DNA from: Acinetobacter sp. ANC 4173
GTDB lineage: Bacteria > Pseudomonadota > Gammaproteobacteria > Pseudomonadales > Moraxellaceae
Length of the DNA: 64,000 nt
Assembly: GCF_004331255.1 (NCBI RefSeq)
Contig: NZ_SJOF01000003.1
Coordinates: 186,001-250,000, forward strand
Direction of reading: 5' to 3'
Shown here piece by piece: positions 63,941 through 64,000 of this stretch. The notes under the pieces were generated by a model. That model was not told the DNA's origin and ran no database searches. It saw nothing but the letters and a program-made list of their open reading frames with translations. Positions within the stretch are counted from its first letter, which is position 1, and every line of letters begins with the position of its first letter. The position numbers and the translations under genes were made by a program.

Positions 63941-64000
63941 TTACGGCATCCATGCAAACTGTTGTTGGCAATCCAAGCAGACATACTGCTCGGCATTGCT
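63941..64000 (-). CDS. C-terminal end of a gene running off the right edge
   Basis: Minus strand reads SNAEQYVCLDCQQQFAWMP followed by TAA (63943-63941). The CxxC in a short end is reminiscent of a zinc-ribbon tail. Only 19 residues are visible, so identity is unknown; codon frame and position fit the upstream member of the island module. Confidence 0.45.
   Translation of the reverse strand, partial: SNAEQYVCLDCQQQFAWMP

Overview
The window looks like a stretch of Acinetobacter chromosome (gammaproteobacteria, Moraxellaceae). The reasons are the low GC, the dispersed his genes (hisB-hisH, hisA and hisF separated by unrelated genes), an OmpR/EnvZ pair, Kup, a PuuB/PuuP-like pair, a czcICBA-type efflux cluster and Acinetobacter-style small genes. 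No sequence search was possible, so genus is inference.

Positions 1-8010 form a heavy-metal efflux block. It holds a partial czcD, a secreted DUF4198 protein behind a Fur-box-like site, and a minus-strand run of a CzcI-like protein, czcC, czcB and czcA. The RND pump carries the HME-1 signature of Zn/Co/Cd exporters.

Positions 8150-43870 are core chromosome. In order: a Sel1 protein, ettA, metY, an SDR enzyme, a SulP-carbonic anhydrase fusion, tex, ompR-envZ, an acetyl-CoA hydrolase/CoA-transferase, a methyltransferase, two identical tRNA-Phe genes, a GNAT protein, hisB-hisH, a DUF805 protein, a DEDDy exonuclease, hisA, a divergent XRE-cupin regulator/EamA exporter pair with two matching palindromes, a FAD oxidoreductase and amino-acid permease pair, an orphan IS630-type HTH protein next to a 44-bp tandem repeat, small membrane genes, thrB, hisF, a fatty acid hydroxylase-like protein with a divergent AraC regulator, a wrecked aqpZ pseudogene, a NUC1-type endonuclease and kup.

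Positions 43963-64000 are a mobile island. It begins at tRNA-Ser(GGA), followed by a P4-type tyrosine integrase, and runs off the right edge. Its cargo is almost all defence: a Fic remnant, an ImmA/IrrE-DUF4411 toxin-antitoxin-like pair, a type I restriction-modification operon (half-size specificity protein, hsdM, hsdS, hsdR), a GmrSD-like DUF262/DUF1524 protein, a GIY-YIG/DUF4357 protein, and a tightly coupled methyltransferase-HNH nuclease pair. Further right is an AlpA-type regulator and an ICE/phage-like recombination module (Cys-cluster protein, YqaJ exonuclease, DUF932 protein). The defence part is visibly more AT-rich than the flanks and than the recombination module, so the island looks mosaic. 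The best candidates for something little described are the methyltransferase-HNH pair, the DUF262 plus GIY-YIG pair, and the half-size specificity protein heading the hsd operon.
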